From: Anaerolineae bacterium
GTDB taxonomy: Bacteria > Chloroflexota > Anaerolineae > Aggregatilineales > Phototrophicaceae
DNA: 64,000 bases
Assembly: GCA_017303635.1 (NCBI GenBank)
Contig: JAFLCG010000001.1
Coordinates: forward strand, 620,001 to 684,000
Direction of reading: 5' to 3'
The notes beneath the pieces were generated by a model. It was not told the DNA's origin. It ran no database searches and saw only the letters and a program-made list of their open reading frames with translations. Of this stretch, positions 16,240-24,366 are shown in pieces. Each line of letters opens with the position of its first letter. Positions within the stretch are counted from its first letter, which is position 1. The translations under genes were made by a program, and so were the position numbers.

Positions 16240-18792
16240 ATGAGTGTTGATCTGGAGCTGATCCGTTCCCGAAATCGGATCGAAGAGGTGGTCGCGGAAC
16301 GATTCGCGCTGAAGAAGGCAGGCACACGGTTCGTGGGTGTCGAGCATGACAGCCTAGTCGTAGTGCCGCGAACCGGGATGTACTTTTGGAACTCGAAGAA
16401 TGAACAGGGAGATGTCTTCGACTTCGCTGGACGGCATGTGTTGAACCTGGGCAACTGGAACTCGCGCGATGCCACGCAGTTCATGGAGGTAGTGCGTTAT
16501 CTCGCCCAACGCGCCGGGATCACGATTGAAGACGTTGAGGCGTTCAAGAAGTCACCCGCCTGGGCGGAGCGCCAGCTTGTGCAGCGGTTGCATGATGCAC
16601 TGCTGAACACGCGTCTGGCGCTGGAGTATGTGACGAAGAGTCGCGGTTGGAAGCTGGAAACAGCGCGGGCAGCACGTATAGGCTTCATGCCTACGGACAA
16701 GCGCGGACTGCTGGCTGACCTCAATCTATCTGACCGCTGGCGGGCAGTCATCCAGAAGTTCCCGACCGGGATGCTGGTCTACCCGCATCTGCAAGGCGGA
16801 CGGCTGATATATCTCAGCGGGCGCTCTATCGAGGGTAAGAAACACTACAACCCGCCGCGTGAGGTCATCGGCGAGCGGCAGCCATTCTTCAATGCCTACT
16901 ACAGCACGCAGTCCGAGCAGGTTGTCGTCGTTGAGGGACAGGCGGACGCTATCAGCTTTGCCGAATGGGGAATCGCTGCCGTCGCCATCGCCGGGATGAA
17001 GGTGTCGGACGATCTGCTCAAAGTATTGTGTACTCATGCCCGTGTATTCGTCGCGCTCGACAACACCGATGAAGCGAACGCCAGGAGCCGAGAGATCGCA
17101 CTGGCACTGCGGGGGCAGACCTATCTGCCTAAACTGCCCAGCGGTGTCAAAGATGCCAACGACTGGCTGGTGAACCATCAGGCATCACCCGAAGATGCTG
17201 CCGGGTTGCTCAATCGCGCCACGCACTGGCTGGCAGCGGAGATTGGGCGCGCAGCGTTTCTCGAAGGACTGGAACGGCAGGATGCGATCCGTGAATTCTT
17301 CACGTACGCGGTGGGGCTGGATGACTTTGCACTGGCGGAGTTTAAGTCAGGCATGGCAAAGATTGGTGTGAAAGGACGTGCGTTCCAGGAGCTTCTGAAA
17401 GCAGCGCAGGTGTCTGGTGGGGATAGGTCAGACGATGACGACGCACCTGAAGTCCTGAGCGACAGCATCCCGATCCTCGCGCCAGCGTTAGGCTTCCAGC
17501 GCGATATGGCACTCGTGACGGTCTCGGTCACAGAGCGGTTGAAGGGCAACCGCCTGAATACCCAGCCGTACCTGGTGACCAGCACACGCGAACTGCGACG
17601 ACTGGCGGACGAGCAGATCGTGACCGTTAACGACAAGGAAGTCGCGCTCAAGGTCATCCCGGAAGGCACCGAATTCCTGATGCGCTGGCGCTACAGTGAC
17701 ATCCGACGTTTTCTGGATGGTGAAGTCTACGCGCCGGGCGAGGTCTTTGCGGCGGTGCATGATCTCCTGACGAAGTACATCGACTTCCGATCAGAGGTCG
17801 AGAGTCGCATCCTGACGTTGTGGACGATTGGGACTTACTTCTACACGATGTTCCCGGCGTATCCCTACCTGGCGCTGAACGGACCGAAGAACAGCGGCAA
17901 GAGTACGGTCATGCGCGTGTTGCAGCCTCTGTGCTTCAATATGGTTAGCACCTCCGATCCAACGGGACCGAGCATGTTCCGTCTGATCCACTACACGAGC
18001 TGCACGGTCGGCATTGACGAAGCAGAGCGTTACCACAATCCCAAAGACCCAGGGATGCAGCAAATCCGCCAACTCCTGAACAGCGGCTACAAAGCTGGGA
18101 TGCCTGCCATCCGGCTGATCGGCGAGGATATGAAGCCGCAGGCATTCGACGTCTACTCACCGAAGATACTGGCGGCAATCATGGGCTTGGAGGACATCCT
18201 CGCATCGCGCTGCATCGCTATCCCGATGCGACGAACGGATAAGAAAATGCCGAGCTTTCCACCCGACTTCGACGGTGCAACTGTCCGTCATCAGCTTTAT
18301 ACGCTGGCCCTGACACACTTCGATGGGGTGTACGCCAACTACTTCGAGCGTCCCGAACTGCACAAGCTGCATAATCGCTCTGGTGAATTGTGGTCGCCGC
18401 TGGTGGCGCTGGCGGCATTCTTCGAGGAAGTCGGCGGCGTGAGCGGGCTTCTGAGTGCGATCTCAGACGCGGCAAGCTGGGACGAGCAGATGAGCGAGGG
18501 CAAGGCGTTGAGTGAGCGTGAAGAGGCGGTGCTGCAGGGCTTGGAGATCATGACGCGCAATCAACCGGAATGGATCAAGGGCACAGACCTGCGTGAGCAG
18601 GTGCGGACATTGCTGGGCTACTCGAATGAGCAGATGGGGCACGCCCAGTGGATAGGGCATATCCTCAACCGCTTACAGCTTACGGATCGCCATCGCCGCA
18701 AGGCCTACGCGGGCGGGCAGATGTACAGCATCAAACGCGACGACGTGAGCGATATGATGCGCCGTTACGACGTGGCGATTGTGGAACGCTGA
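16240..18792 (+). CDS. Primase-helicase: TOPRIM primase fused to P-loop ATPase
   Basis: The 850-residue protein starts at ATG 16240 (AGGA nine bases upstream). Residues about 10-65 resemble the DnaG zinc-binding domain but without Cys ligands (TGMYFWNSKNEQGDVFDF). A TOPRIM domain follows at about 225-290: VVVVEGQADAISFAEWG with the catalytic Glu, and FVALDNTD with the Asp pair. A P-loop ATPase lies at about 545-680: ALNGPKNSGKSTVM (Walker A), CTVGIDEAE (Walker B). It should synthesise primers and/or unwind DNA during element replication. The absent zinc finger is notable because a separate primase gene at 59.4 kb carries a CHC2-like finger. It follows parAB and the candidate origin region. 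Confidence 0.75.
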   Translation: MSVDLELIRSRNRIEEVVAERFALKKAGTRFVGVEHDSLVVVPRTGMYFWNSKNEQGDVFDFAGRHVLNLGNWNSRDATQFMEVVRYLAQRAGITIEDVEAFKKSPAWAERQLVQRLHDALLNTRLALEYVTKSRGWKLETARAARIGFMPTDKRGLLADLNLSDRWRAVIQKFPTGMLVYPHLQGGRLIYLSGRSIEGKKHYNPPREVIGERQPFFNAYYSTQSEQVVVVEGQADAISFAEWGIAAVAIAGMKVSDDLLKVLCTHARVFVALDNTDEANARSREIALALRGQTYLPKLPSGVKDANDWLVNHQASPEDAAGLLNRATHWLAAEIGRAAFLEGLERQDAIREFFTYAVGLDDFALAEFKSGMAKIGVKGRAFQELLKAAQVSGGDRSDDDDAPEVLSDSIPILAPALGFQRDMALVTVSVTERLKGNRLNTQPYLVTSTRELRRLADEQIVTVNDKEVALKVIPEGTEFLMRWRYSDIRRFLDGEVYAPGEVFAAVHDLLTKYIDFRSEVESRILTLWTIGTYFYTMFPAYPYLALNGPKNSGKSTVMRVLQPLCFNMVSTSDPTGPSMFRLIHYTSCTVGIDEAERYHNPKDPGMQQIRQLLNSGYKAGMPAIRLIGEDMKPQAFDVYSPKILAAIMGLEDILASRCIAIPMRRTDKKMPSFPPDFDGATVRHQLYTLALTHFDGVYANYFERPELHKLHNRSGELWSPLVALAAFFEEVGGVSGLLSAISDAASWDEQMSEGKALSEREEAVLQGLEIMTRNQPEWIKGTDLREQVRTLLGYSNEQMGHAQWIGHILNRLQLTDRHRRKAYAGGQMYSIKRDDVSDMMRRYDVAIVER

Positions 18793-18800
18793 GGCGTAAA

Positions 18801-18864
18801 AACTGACCATAACTGACCATACTGACCACTTTCACACTCAAATCGAGTGAATGAAGTGGTCAGT
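18801..18864. repeat. Tandem AACTGACCAT repeats and long hairpin after the primase gene
   Basis: AACTGACCAT occurs at 18801 and 18811, followed by ACTGACCA at 18821. The last unit starts an inverted repeat: ACTGACCACTT (18821-18831) pairs perfectly with AAGTGGTCAGT (18854-18864), with inner CACTC/GAGTG arms. It could be a transcription terminator without a T-tract, an iteron-like site, or an operator for the LexA-like gene that starts 84 bases later. Confidence 0.55.
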
Positions 18865-18947
18865 TGTGGCAGGATGGCAGAGGTTGACAATCATGGCTGA
18901 AAAACTGCCAATGTAGAACTCTTGTGCTACGTAGAATTCTCCACATA

Positions 18948-19436
18948 ATGAGCGATAGGAATGATGAAACAGAGAAAGAGGACAAGATGCTGCGTGGTCG
19001 CCGCCGTGAAGTATTGAAGTTTGTTTGCAACGTTTTGAATGTGCAAGGATTTGCCCCGACCATCCGCGAAATCATGGAGGGGACAGGGCTGAAGTCCACC
19101 TCGGTGGTGAAACATCATTTGTCTTGCCTTAAGACGGAAGGCTATCTGGTGCTGCTGCCCGGCAAAGCGCGTGCCATCACCATGACACAGAAAGCGCTTG
19201 AAGAACTGGAGTTGCCTACCAGGGTATCGGCAGTCACCGTCCGGGTTGTCGAGGTGCCCGCTATGCCCAAGGGCAGGCGTCATTCCTCGTTGTTAGTCGC
19301 GGAGTCGGGCGAAGATGAGAAAGCGCGCCTGCACGACGAAATCATCCGCTTGCAGCGCGATAAGCGTGGGCTGATGCAGGAAATCCGCCGCCTGGAGGTA
19401 ATGGCGGGCTTGGTGAGCCAGCCAGTTGCAGGATAA
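18948..19436 (+). CDS. LexA-type winged HTH protein without the peptidase domain
   Basis: The 162-residue protein starts at ATG 18948. Residues about 12-75 match the LexA DNA-binding domain: REVLKFVCNVLNVQGFAPTI, REIMEGTGLKSTSVVKHHL, and LEKEGYL-like LKTEGYLVLLPGKARAI. The C-terminal half lacks the Ser-Lys self-cleavage peptidase of LexA and ends in a charged coiled-coil-like helix (EDEKARLHDEIIRLQRDKRG). It is probably a dimeric DNA-binding regulator of the element rather than an SOS repressor. The hairpin and repeats directly upstream may be its binding site. The gap after it (19437-19580) holds no gene that I can recognise. Confidence 0.7.
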   Translation: MSDRNDETEKEDKMLRGRRREVLKFVCNVLNVQGFAPTIREIMEGTGLKSTSVVKHHLSCLKTEGYLVLLPGKARAITMTQKALEELELPTRVSAVTVRVVEVPAMPKGRRHSSLLVAESGEDEKARLHDEIIRLQRDKRGLMQEIRRLEVMAGLVSQPVAG

Positions 19437-19580
19437 GGCAAATTAGATAGCTTGAGATATTTTGATTTCTAAGGGCGAGGTGGTGTTACGCAACGTAGGT
19501 GCAATACCGCCTGGAGCACCTCTGCATTCGATGGGTAGTCAGTCTGCTTGCCTCGGTTTGTGGCAGGGGCATCTCTCAGT

Positions 19581-19817
19581 TCATCCCCGGCCCCAGCTCC
19601 CTGTGCATTTTGGTGCGCTTGATTTCGCACGATAACGCACCACCCAACGCGCTAAAGCCGCCAGCGACTTCGGCTACGGTTTTGCCTTGAGGGAACCGGC
19701 ACAAGCCCGAGGCAAAACCGTGCCGCCCTCCGGGTAGCGGTTGGGCACCCGGTGCGTTCTCTGAGTGCGAAAGCGCACCTTAAGAAATGCACATACGGAA
19801 TATCGACCTCACGCATG
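19581..19817 (+). repeat. Non-coding repeat element, copy A (left edge of the cargo)
   Basis: About 235 bp closely resemble 52667-52904 in the same orientation, including GCTAAAGCCGCCAGCG, CGGCTACGGTTTTGCC, GGCAAAACCGTGCCGCCCT, GCGCACCTTAA and TATCGACCTCAC. The 11-bp arms ACGGTTTTGCC (19676-19686) and GGCAAAACCGT (19711-19721) enclose a 24-base loop. That loop matches the reverse complement of the loop in copy B at 22 of 24 positions. Homology ends at the start of a headless regulator gene. It looks like a structured DNA or RNA element; the function is unknown. Confidence 0.7.
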
Positions 19818-20081
19818 GATGCGCGGCATCGGTTGCTAGGAACCTTGTTGATACTGGCGCGTCGTTACTGTTGCGACGGAGGTGAATGGTTTGCCTTGCC
19901 TGAGAGCTTAACCCAGGAAGATCTGGCGAAAATGACAGGTCTCAACCGCAGTACCGTGAGTGTGTTAATTAATGAGCTGCGGCGGGAAAATGTTCTTGGC
20001 GGTGTTGGTCGTAAACTGATGGTCAATAAAGTGGTAGTTGAGTCCATCATGAAGGCAAAGGGTTCGGAGATTCTAGAGTGA
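19815..20081 (+). pseudogene. Headless Crp/Fnr-type regulator (HTH domain only)
   Basis: The remaining 88 residues correspond to the C-terminal end of a Crp/Fnr regulator: RHRLLGTLLILARR, then LTQEDLAKMTGLNRSTVSVL with the recognition helix, then the beta-wing ENVLGGVGRKL. The cyclic-nucleotide-binding domain of about 140 residues that should precede it is missing. The frame runs directly into repeat copy A, whose homology ends at the same place, so the gene was probably cut by the rearrangement that set the cargo boundary. A functional stand-alone HTH protein cannot be excluded. Confidence 0.55.
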
Positions 20082-20103
20082 GAAGCGGTCAACGCCAATC
20101 AAC

Positions 20104-20775
20104 TCATGACGTTCCATTCCCTTTTGCTGCTCGCTGAACTGGGTAGACATACGTCAGAATAGTGCCGAGTGATTTATAACTTTCTTCATGTCGGACAGTG
20201 GATAATGTTCCCGAATACCCAATGAACCTATAAGCCGCTTCGGTCATCAGGAGGTATTCATCTAGATTGACTGTATTCTTGAGCAGTCGATGAGCGATGA
20301 TGACATCAATCCCGCCTAATTCGTTGAATTCGCCAATACGGTAGAAGATGGCGCTGCCCGCATGAGCAATGATTTTGAGGCGCAGTTGTCCAATATTCGA
20401 ACAAGCTTCACAGGTACAGGTTGCATCTTGTTCAAGAGCCTGTAGTTGCGTAGAAAATGTATCGAAAAACTGGAGTAACTTATCACCGGGAGTCTTCTGC
20501 GGTTGGCGCTGAGGCGAAAGGTCAGGGGATATCTTCGCATACAAGAAAACCGCATCACCTTCCAGCTTGGCAACCTTCAGAGGAATCCTAACCTGCCGGA
20601 TGATGGCTTTCATCAAAGTGTTGATATGATGTTGCCCATGCACCAGGGCTTTTTGAGATGCGAGCATAAAATCAGTATAGCCACTGATGTCCGCCAGAAT
20701 GAGTAATACTGCCTTTTCTGCAGCAGGAGTCCCGGGCCATGTCTGGCGGAGCCAATGCCACAATCTGACAGCCAT
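20104..20775 (-). CDS. DUF2652-like protein related to nucleotide cyclase catalytic domains
   Basis: The 223-residue protein contains LILADISGYTDFM (residues about 25-37) and later KLEGDAVFLYA, the two Asp-bearing segments of class III adenylate/guanylate cyclase domains. The overall length and the CTCEACSNIGQLRLKIIAHAG-like middle fit the DUF2652 family. A true cyclase would also need substrate-specifying residues that are not obvious here. ATG at 20775 has GAGGGA six bases upstream and is preferred over 20841. It is convergent with the Crp-type remnant, so a cyclic-nucleotide signalling link in the donor genome is conceivable. Confidence 0.6.
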   Translation of the reverse strand: MAVRLWHWLRQTWPGTPAAEKAVLLILADISGYTDFMLASQKALVHGQHHINTLMKAIIRQVRIPLKVAKLEGDAVFLYAKISPDLSPQRQPQKTPGDKLLQFFDTFSTQLQALEQDATCTCEACSNIGQLRLKIIAHAGSAIFYRIGEFNELGGIDVIIAHRLLKNTVNLDEYLLMTEAAYRFIGYSGTLSTVRHEESYKSLGTILTYVYPVQRAAKGNGTS

Positions 20776-20953
20776 AGTGTGTCCCTCAATCATCTGCATT
20801 TGACTATAACAATCTGAATGGACTGAGGTGGAGTGTGCCAACCTTCATTATGGTGCTGTTTGCCTAGTAAAGTGTTGTTTTCCCAACAGTCGTGCCTTGA
20901 AAACTTCTATACGATACCATCGTTATCAATACACTTCAGAAGAGAAGGTCAAT

Positions 20954-21238
20954 ATGGCAAGGGCTGTTTGGAATGGCACAGTCATTGCTGAAAGTAGCGA
21001 TACCGTCATTGTCGAAGGTAATCACTATTTTCTGCTGGAAGCGGTTGATCCGGCGCTGCTACGTCCTAGCACTCATCATACAGTGTGTCACTGGAAGGGC
21101 ACTGCCAGCTACTATGACCTCGTGGTAGATGGGAACACCAACAAGAATGCGGTCTGGTACTATCCCGAACCGAGCGAGGCTGCAAAACAGATCAAAGGAC
21201 GGGTCGCATTCTGGAAGGGTGTGCAGGTCACTGACTAA
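20954..21238 (+). CDS. DUF427 family protein
   Basis: The 94-residue protein has the DUF427 signature: ARAVWNGTVIAES at the N-terminus, VEGNHYFL, then CHWKGTASYYDL and NAVWYYPEPSEAAKQI, ending in VAFWKGVQV. This fits the full length of the family. The biochemical role of DUF427 is not established. ATG at 20954 follows AGAAGAGAAGG. Its stop TAA overlaps the start of the next frame (TAATG), a GDCCVxC protein relic, so the two were probably co-transcribed. Confidence 0.85.
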   Translation: MARAVWNGTVIAESSDTVIVEGNHYFLLEAVDPALLRPSTHHTVCHWKGTASYYDLVVDGNTNKNAVWYYPEPSEAAKQIKGRVAFWKGVQVTD

Positions 21239-21457
21239 TGAAGATCATCCTGCAATCACGCATCATCTGTCCGACCTGTGGGCATCAGGCAGTGGAGACG
21301 ATGTCCACCGAGAGTTGTCAGATCGTGTACTGTTGCGAATAACTGCCGGGCAGTTCACCGCCTCTTGCCTAGCGACTGCTGAGTATTTTGCTCGTAAGGT
21401 GATGTGACGTGTCCTCCCATCCAGATAGAACGTCTGGCGGGTGGCGCTGAGTTCTGA
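21238..21457 (+). pseudogene. Decayed GDCCVxC-domain (seleno)protein gene
   Basis: The first frame encodes MKIILQSRIICPTCGH...TESCQIVYCCE and stops at 21341-21343. Removing one T there restores a frame reading NCRAVHRLLPSDC, then TGA (21380-21382), then VFCS, TAA (21395-21397), GDVTCPPIQ. This matches the GDCCVxC small zinc/redox family, whose C-terminus reads GDCCVFCSYG.V.CPPIQ. The TGA falls where that family has Cys or selenocysteine, while TAA replaces a Tyr. One frameshift plus one nonsense codon indicate a pseudogene. Selenocysteine at the TGA in the ancestor is plausible but not shown. The gene overlaps the DUF427 gene start-to-stop. Confidence 0.65.
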
Positions 21458-21586
21458 TGGGTAGTGATAGGCTCCCAATTTATCACTGCGCTGACGACCG
21501 CGCGTGATGTGACATGGTCGTTTTGATGCTGTTTTCAAATGAACTGATTTGGCGAGCGGTGGGAAACTTGATAGGAGATACAATCC

Positions 21587-22339
21587 TTGAACTGGACAAT
21601 AGAGGCGAAGCGGTTGCTAAAGGATCGGGTTTGGCCTTGGATTAGCGCGCATCGTACAGCAGTTATCGCGATCCTCTTTTGGCTTGGACTGATTCTCATT
21701 GGCCGCCAGTACATGGCGGCTAACGACCTCACCTTTGCTCAACTAACAGCCCAATTGCAGAACATCGTGGTCAGTACTTGGTTCGGCCCACTATTGTATA
21801 TTGGCATCTATCTGCTGCGTCCCTTGATTCTATTTCCTGCGTCGTTGCTGACCATTCTTGGCGGCAGCGTCTTCGGTCTTTGGCCAGGATTCTTGTATGT
21901 GCTGGTTGCTGGTACGTTATCTGCCGTCATTCCTTATGGGATTGGGCGTTGGTTTTCGAGTGAAACGGCATCGGTGCCGACCAGCGAATCCGCGATCCGG
22001 CGTTTCATCCAGATGCTTCGACGTAATCCTTTTCGAGCCGTGTTAATCATGCGGCTGATTTACCTGCCTTACGATGCCGTGAGTTTGCTCGCTGGTAGTC
22101 TTCGCATTCCTTTTGTAGTTTTTATCCTGGCAACCGGACTTGGTAATTTGGCGGGAACACTCTCGTTTGTGGGCCTTGGTGCCTCCATTGAGGGCGATCT
22201 CTCTGCTGGTCAAGCGACTATCAATCCGTCTGTTCTGCTCTTTTCGGGAGTGGTTCTGGTGATGAGTATCGTGGTTTCCCAACTGCTTAATCGCCGCCAG
22301 TCAACGACACTAGACACAGGTCATGAGGAAAATGTATGA
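21587..22339 (+). CDS. TVP38/TMEM64 (DedA-related) membrane protein
   Basis: The 250-residue integral membrane protein has segments near 25-42, 65-85, 88-120, 160-190 and 205-230. The family core is visible as RPLILFPASLLTILGGSVFG and the second half as MRLIYLPYDAVSLLAGS with IPFVVF. TVP38/DedA-type proteins form re-entrant-loop membrane domains and often accompany FAD-dependent reductases, sometimes as fusions. TTG at 21587 is used because AGGAGA lies eight bases upstream. It is the first gene of an operon and overlaps the reductase gene by 4 bp. The E. coli counterparts YdjX/YdjZ also lie beside ynj genes. Substrate unknown. Confidence 0.8.
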   Translation: MNWTIEAKRLLKDRVWPWISAHRTAVIAILFWLGLILIGRQYMAANDLTFAQLTAQLQNIVVSTWFGPLLYIGIYLLRPLILFPASLLTILGGSVFGLWPGFLYVLVAGTLSAVIPYGIGRWFSSETASVPTSESAIRRFIQMLRRNPFRAVLIMRLIYLPYDAVSLLAGSLRIPFVVFILATGLGNLAGTLSFVGLGASIEGDLSAGQATINPSVLLFSGVVLVMSIVVSQLLNRRQSTTLDTGHEENV

Positions 22340-23748
22340 GCGAACACTACGATGTCATTGTCATCGGCGGCGGTTCTGCTGGACTTACCGCTTCTGTATT
22401 TGGCGGCGAACTCGGTAAAAAGGTAGCCCTCATCGAGCGTGAACGCATCGGTGGGGACTGCACCTGGTCGGGCTGTATGCCGAGTAAAGCCCTGCTGAAA
22501 GTCGCTAAAACAGCACATGCTATGCGAACTGCCCAAAACGTCGGCATTCATGCTGTCGAACCTGTAGTGGATATGAAGGCGGTGCGAGAGCATATTCGGG
22601 CGATCATTGCCGAGGTTTACCAGCACGAAACCCCGGAAGCGGTGGCACGTCGCGGTGTGGAAACCATCATTGGCGAAGCGCGTTTCCTCGATGCGAATAC
22701 GATCCAGGTCAATGACCGTCAGTTGAGTGCCCGGCGGTTTGTGATTGCGACCGGAGGTCGTGCTGCCATTCCTCCCATTCCGGGATTGCAGGACGTTCCT
22801 TTCAAAACGAATGCTGATCTGTTTGAGAATGATCGTCTCCCTCGGCATCTGATGATCATGGGGGCGGGGCCGATTGGCATGGAAATGGCGCAGGCTTACG
22901 TGCGCCTGGGGGCACAGGTGACGGTTGTTGGTGATCAGGTTATGCCACGCGATGATCCCCAAGCGGTTGAGGTGATTCGGCGGGTTTTGAACCGGGAAGG
23001 CGTCAGCATTATCGAATCCCTAGTGACCGAAGTCCGGTCAACCGGGGATGATATCTTGCTGCGTTTGAAAAATGGTCAGGAAGTCAGTGGTGATATGCTG
23101 CTCGTGGCCGTCGGGCGCGTTCCCAATGTCGAGGCCCTGGATCTGGAAAAAGCCGGGGTACAATACACCAAACAGGGCATTCCCGTGAATGACTACCTGC
23201 AAACGAATTGCCCGCACATTTATGCCATCGGCGACGTGACAACCGGTCCCAAGTTCACGCATTACGCAGGGTTTCAGGGCAGCATTGCCGGTCGCAACCT
23301 GCTATTCCCCATCGGCAAAGCCAAGGGGCATGCGGAAATCCTGCCTTGGGTCACGTTTACCGAGCCGGAAATCGCTCATGTGGGCATGACCGAGATTCAA
23401 GCTCGCGAAAAGCATGGTGCTAACGTTAAAACTCTATTTTTTTCGCTGGCTGAAGGTGACCGGGCAGTTGCCGAAGGTGATATGGATGGGTTCATCAAGC
23501 TGGTCTACCGCGGTGGCGGTGAACTACTTGGTGCCACGGTAGTGGCCGAGCGAGCTGGTGAGATGATTATCGAGTATGCTTTGGTGATTGCGAAGAAACT
23601 CAGCGCTCGTAGCCTGGTCAGCACGATTCATCCCTATCCAACCTATTCCGATATAGCCAAGAAGGCTTTGTCCAATCTACTGGTGCGCGAATTACTTAAC
23701 GGTCGGAGTGGACACTTCTTGAAAGCGGTGGTGAAACGTCTACCATGA
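22336..23748 (+). CDS. MerA/dihydrolipoamide dehydrogenase-like FAD-NAD(P) oxidoreductase
   Basis: The 470-residue flavoprotein has the FAD-binding GGGSAGLTAS motif, the redox-active disulfide GGDCTWSGCMPSKAL, a second nucleotide motif (MIMGAGPIGMEMAQAY) and the FAD-contact segment IYAIGDVT, followed by the dimerisation domain ending in the family's HPYPT segment. It lacks the N-terminal heavy-metal domain and the C-terminal Cys pair of true mercuric reductase, so Hg(II) reduction is unlikely. Homologues next to or fused with TVP38 proteins form a recognisable group of uncharacterised membrane-associated reductases. It overlaps both neighbours by 4 bp, so the operon is translationally coupled. 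Confidence 0.85.
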   Translation: MSEHYDVIVIGGGSAGLTASVFGGELGKKVALIERERIGGDCTWSGCMPSKALLKVAKTAHAMRTAQNVGIHAVEPVVDMKAVREHIRAIIAEVYQHETPEAVARRGVETIIGEARFLDANTIQVNDRQLSARRFVIATGGRAAIPPIPGLQDVPFKTNADLFENDRLPRHLMIMGAGPIGMEMAQAYVRLGAQVTVVGDQVMPRDDPQAVEVIRRVLNREGVSIIESLVTEVRSTGDDILLRLKNGQEVSGDMLLVAVGRVPNVEALDLEKAGVQYTKQGIPVNDYLQTNCPHIYAIGDVTTGPKFTHYAGFQGSIAGRNLLFPIGKAKGHAEILPWVTFTEPEIAHVGMTEIQAREKHGANVKTLFFSLAEGDRAVAEGDMDGFIKLVYRGGGELLGATVVAERAGEMIIEYALVIAKKLSARSLVSTIHPYPTYSDIAKKALSNLLVRELLNGRSGHFLKAVVKRLP

Positions 23749-24356
23749 TGGATAGAGCGCTGCGTCAATTCAAAGAAGCTCTGTTGCTGCCAGTGGCGAA
23801 GCGCCTAGAGGATCGGGTCCATCCCTCGACGATTACCCTCCTAGCTGGTGTGGCCGGTGCTTGTGCCGCCCTGGCTGGTTTGCAAGGGAATAATCTGCTG
23901 GGCTTGGGCTTATGGTGGCTCAACCGCACGTTGGATGGTCTGGATGGTACTGTTGCACGGGTTAGTGGACGGCAATCCGATTGGGGTGCTTATCTTGATA
24001 TTGTGCTGGACTTCTTCGTCTACACAGTGATTCCCTTTGCGTTGGTCATGCGCCAACCGAGTATCGAAGGCCTGATCGTCGTTGCGTTTGTGTTTGGAAT
24101 GTTTTACATCAACGCCGGAGCCTATTTGTATCTGGCCGCACTGTTGGAGCGCCGTGAACAGGGCGCGAAACAGCGCGGGGAACTAACTTCAATTACTATG
24201 CCAGGGGGTATCATCGAAGGTACCGAAGCAGTCATTTTCTTCAGTTTGTTTTTTCTGCTGCCGGATTGGTTTATTGCACTGCTGGGTTTGCTGGGTTTGC
24301 TGGTTGCAGTGAGTGCGATCCAACGGCTTGTATGGGCAGCGCGTCATCTGCGCTAG
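23745..24356 (+). CDS. CDP-alcohol phosphatidyltransferase family protein (YnjF-like)
   Basis: The 203-residue polytopic membrane protein carries the family motif DGLDGTVARVSGRQSDWGAY followed by LDIVLDF, that is DG..AR........G...D...D with all acidic residues for metal and CDP-alcohol binding. It would transfer a phospho-alcohol group from a CDP-activated donor to a lipid or polyol. The ATGATG start at 23745 overlaps the reductase stop. In E. coli the YnjF member of this family likewise closes the ynj cluster, supporting a shared, still undefined pathway. The acceptor cannot be told from sequence. Confidence 0.8.
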   Translation: MMDRALRQFKEALLLPVAKRLEDRVHPSTITLLAGVAGACAALAGLQGNNLLGLGLWWLNRTLDGLDGTVARVSGRQSDWGAYLDIVLDFFVYTVIPFALVMRQPSIEGLIVVAFVFGMFYINAGAYLYLAALLERREQGAKQRGELTSITMPGGIIEGTEAVIFFSLFFLLPDWFIALLGLLGLLVAVSAIQRLVWAARHLR

Positions 24357-24366
24357 AGGAGTCATT

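Noticed and set aside
18948..19436. Annotation as LexA SOS repressor
   Set aside because: Only the DNA-binding domain is present; the Ser-Lys self-cleavage domain is missing.
22336..23748. Annotation as mercuric reductase
   Set aside because: The heavy-metal-binding N-terminal domain and the C-terminal Cys pair are absent, and there are no mer genes nearby.
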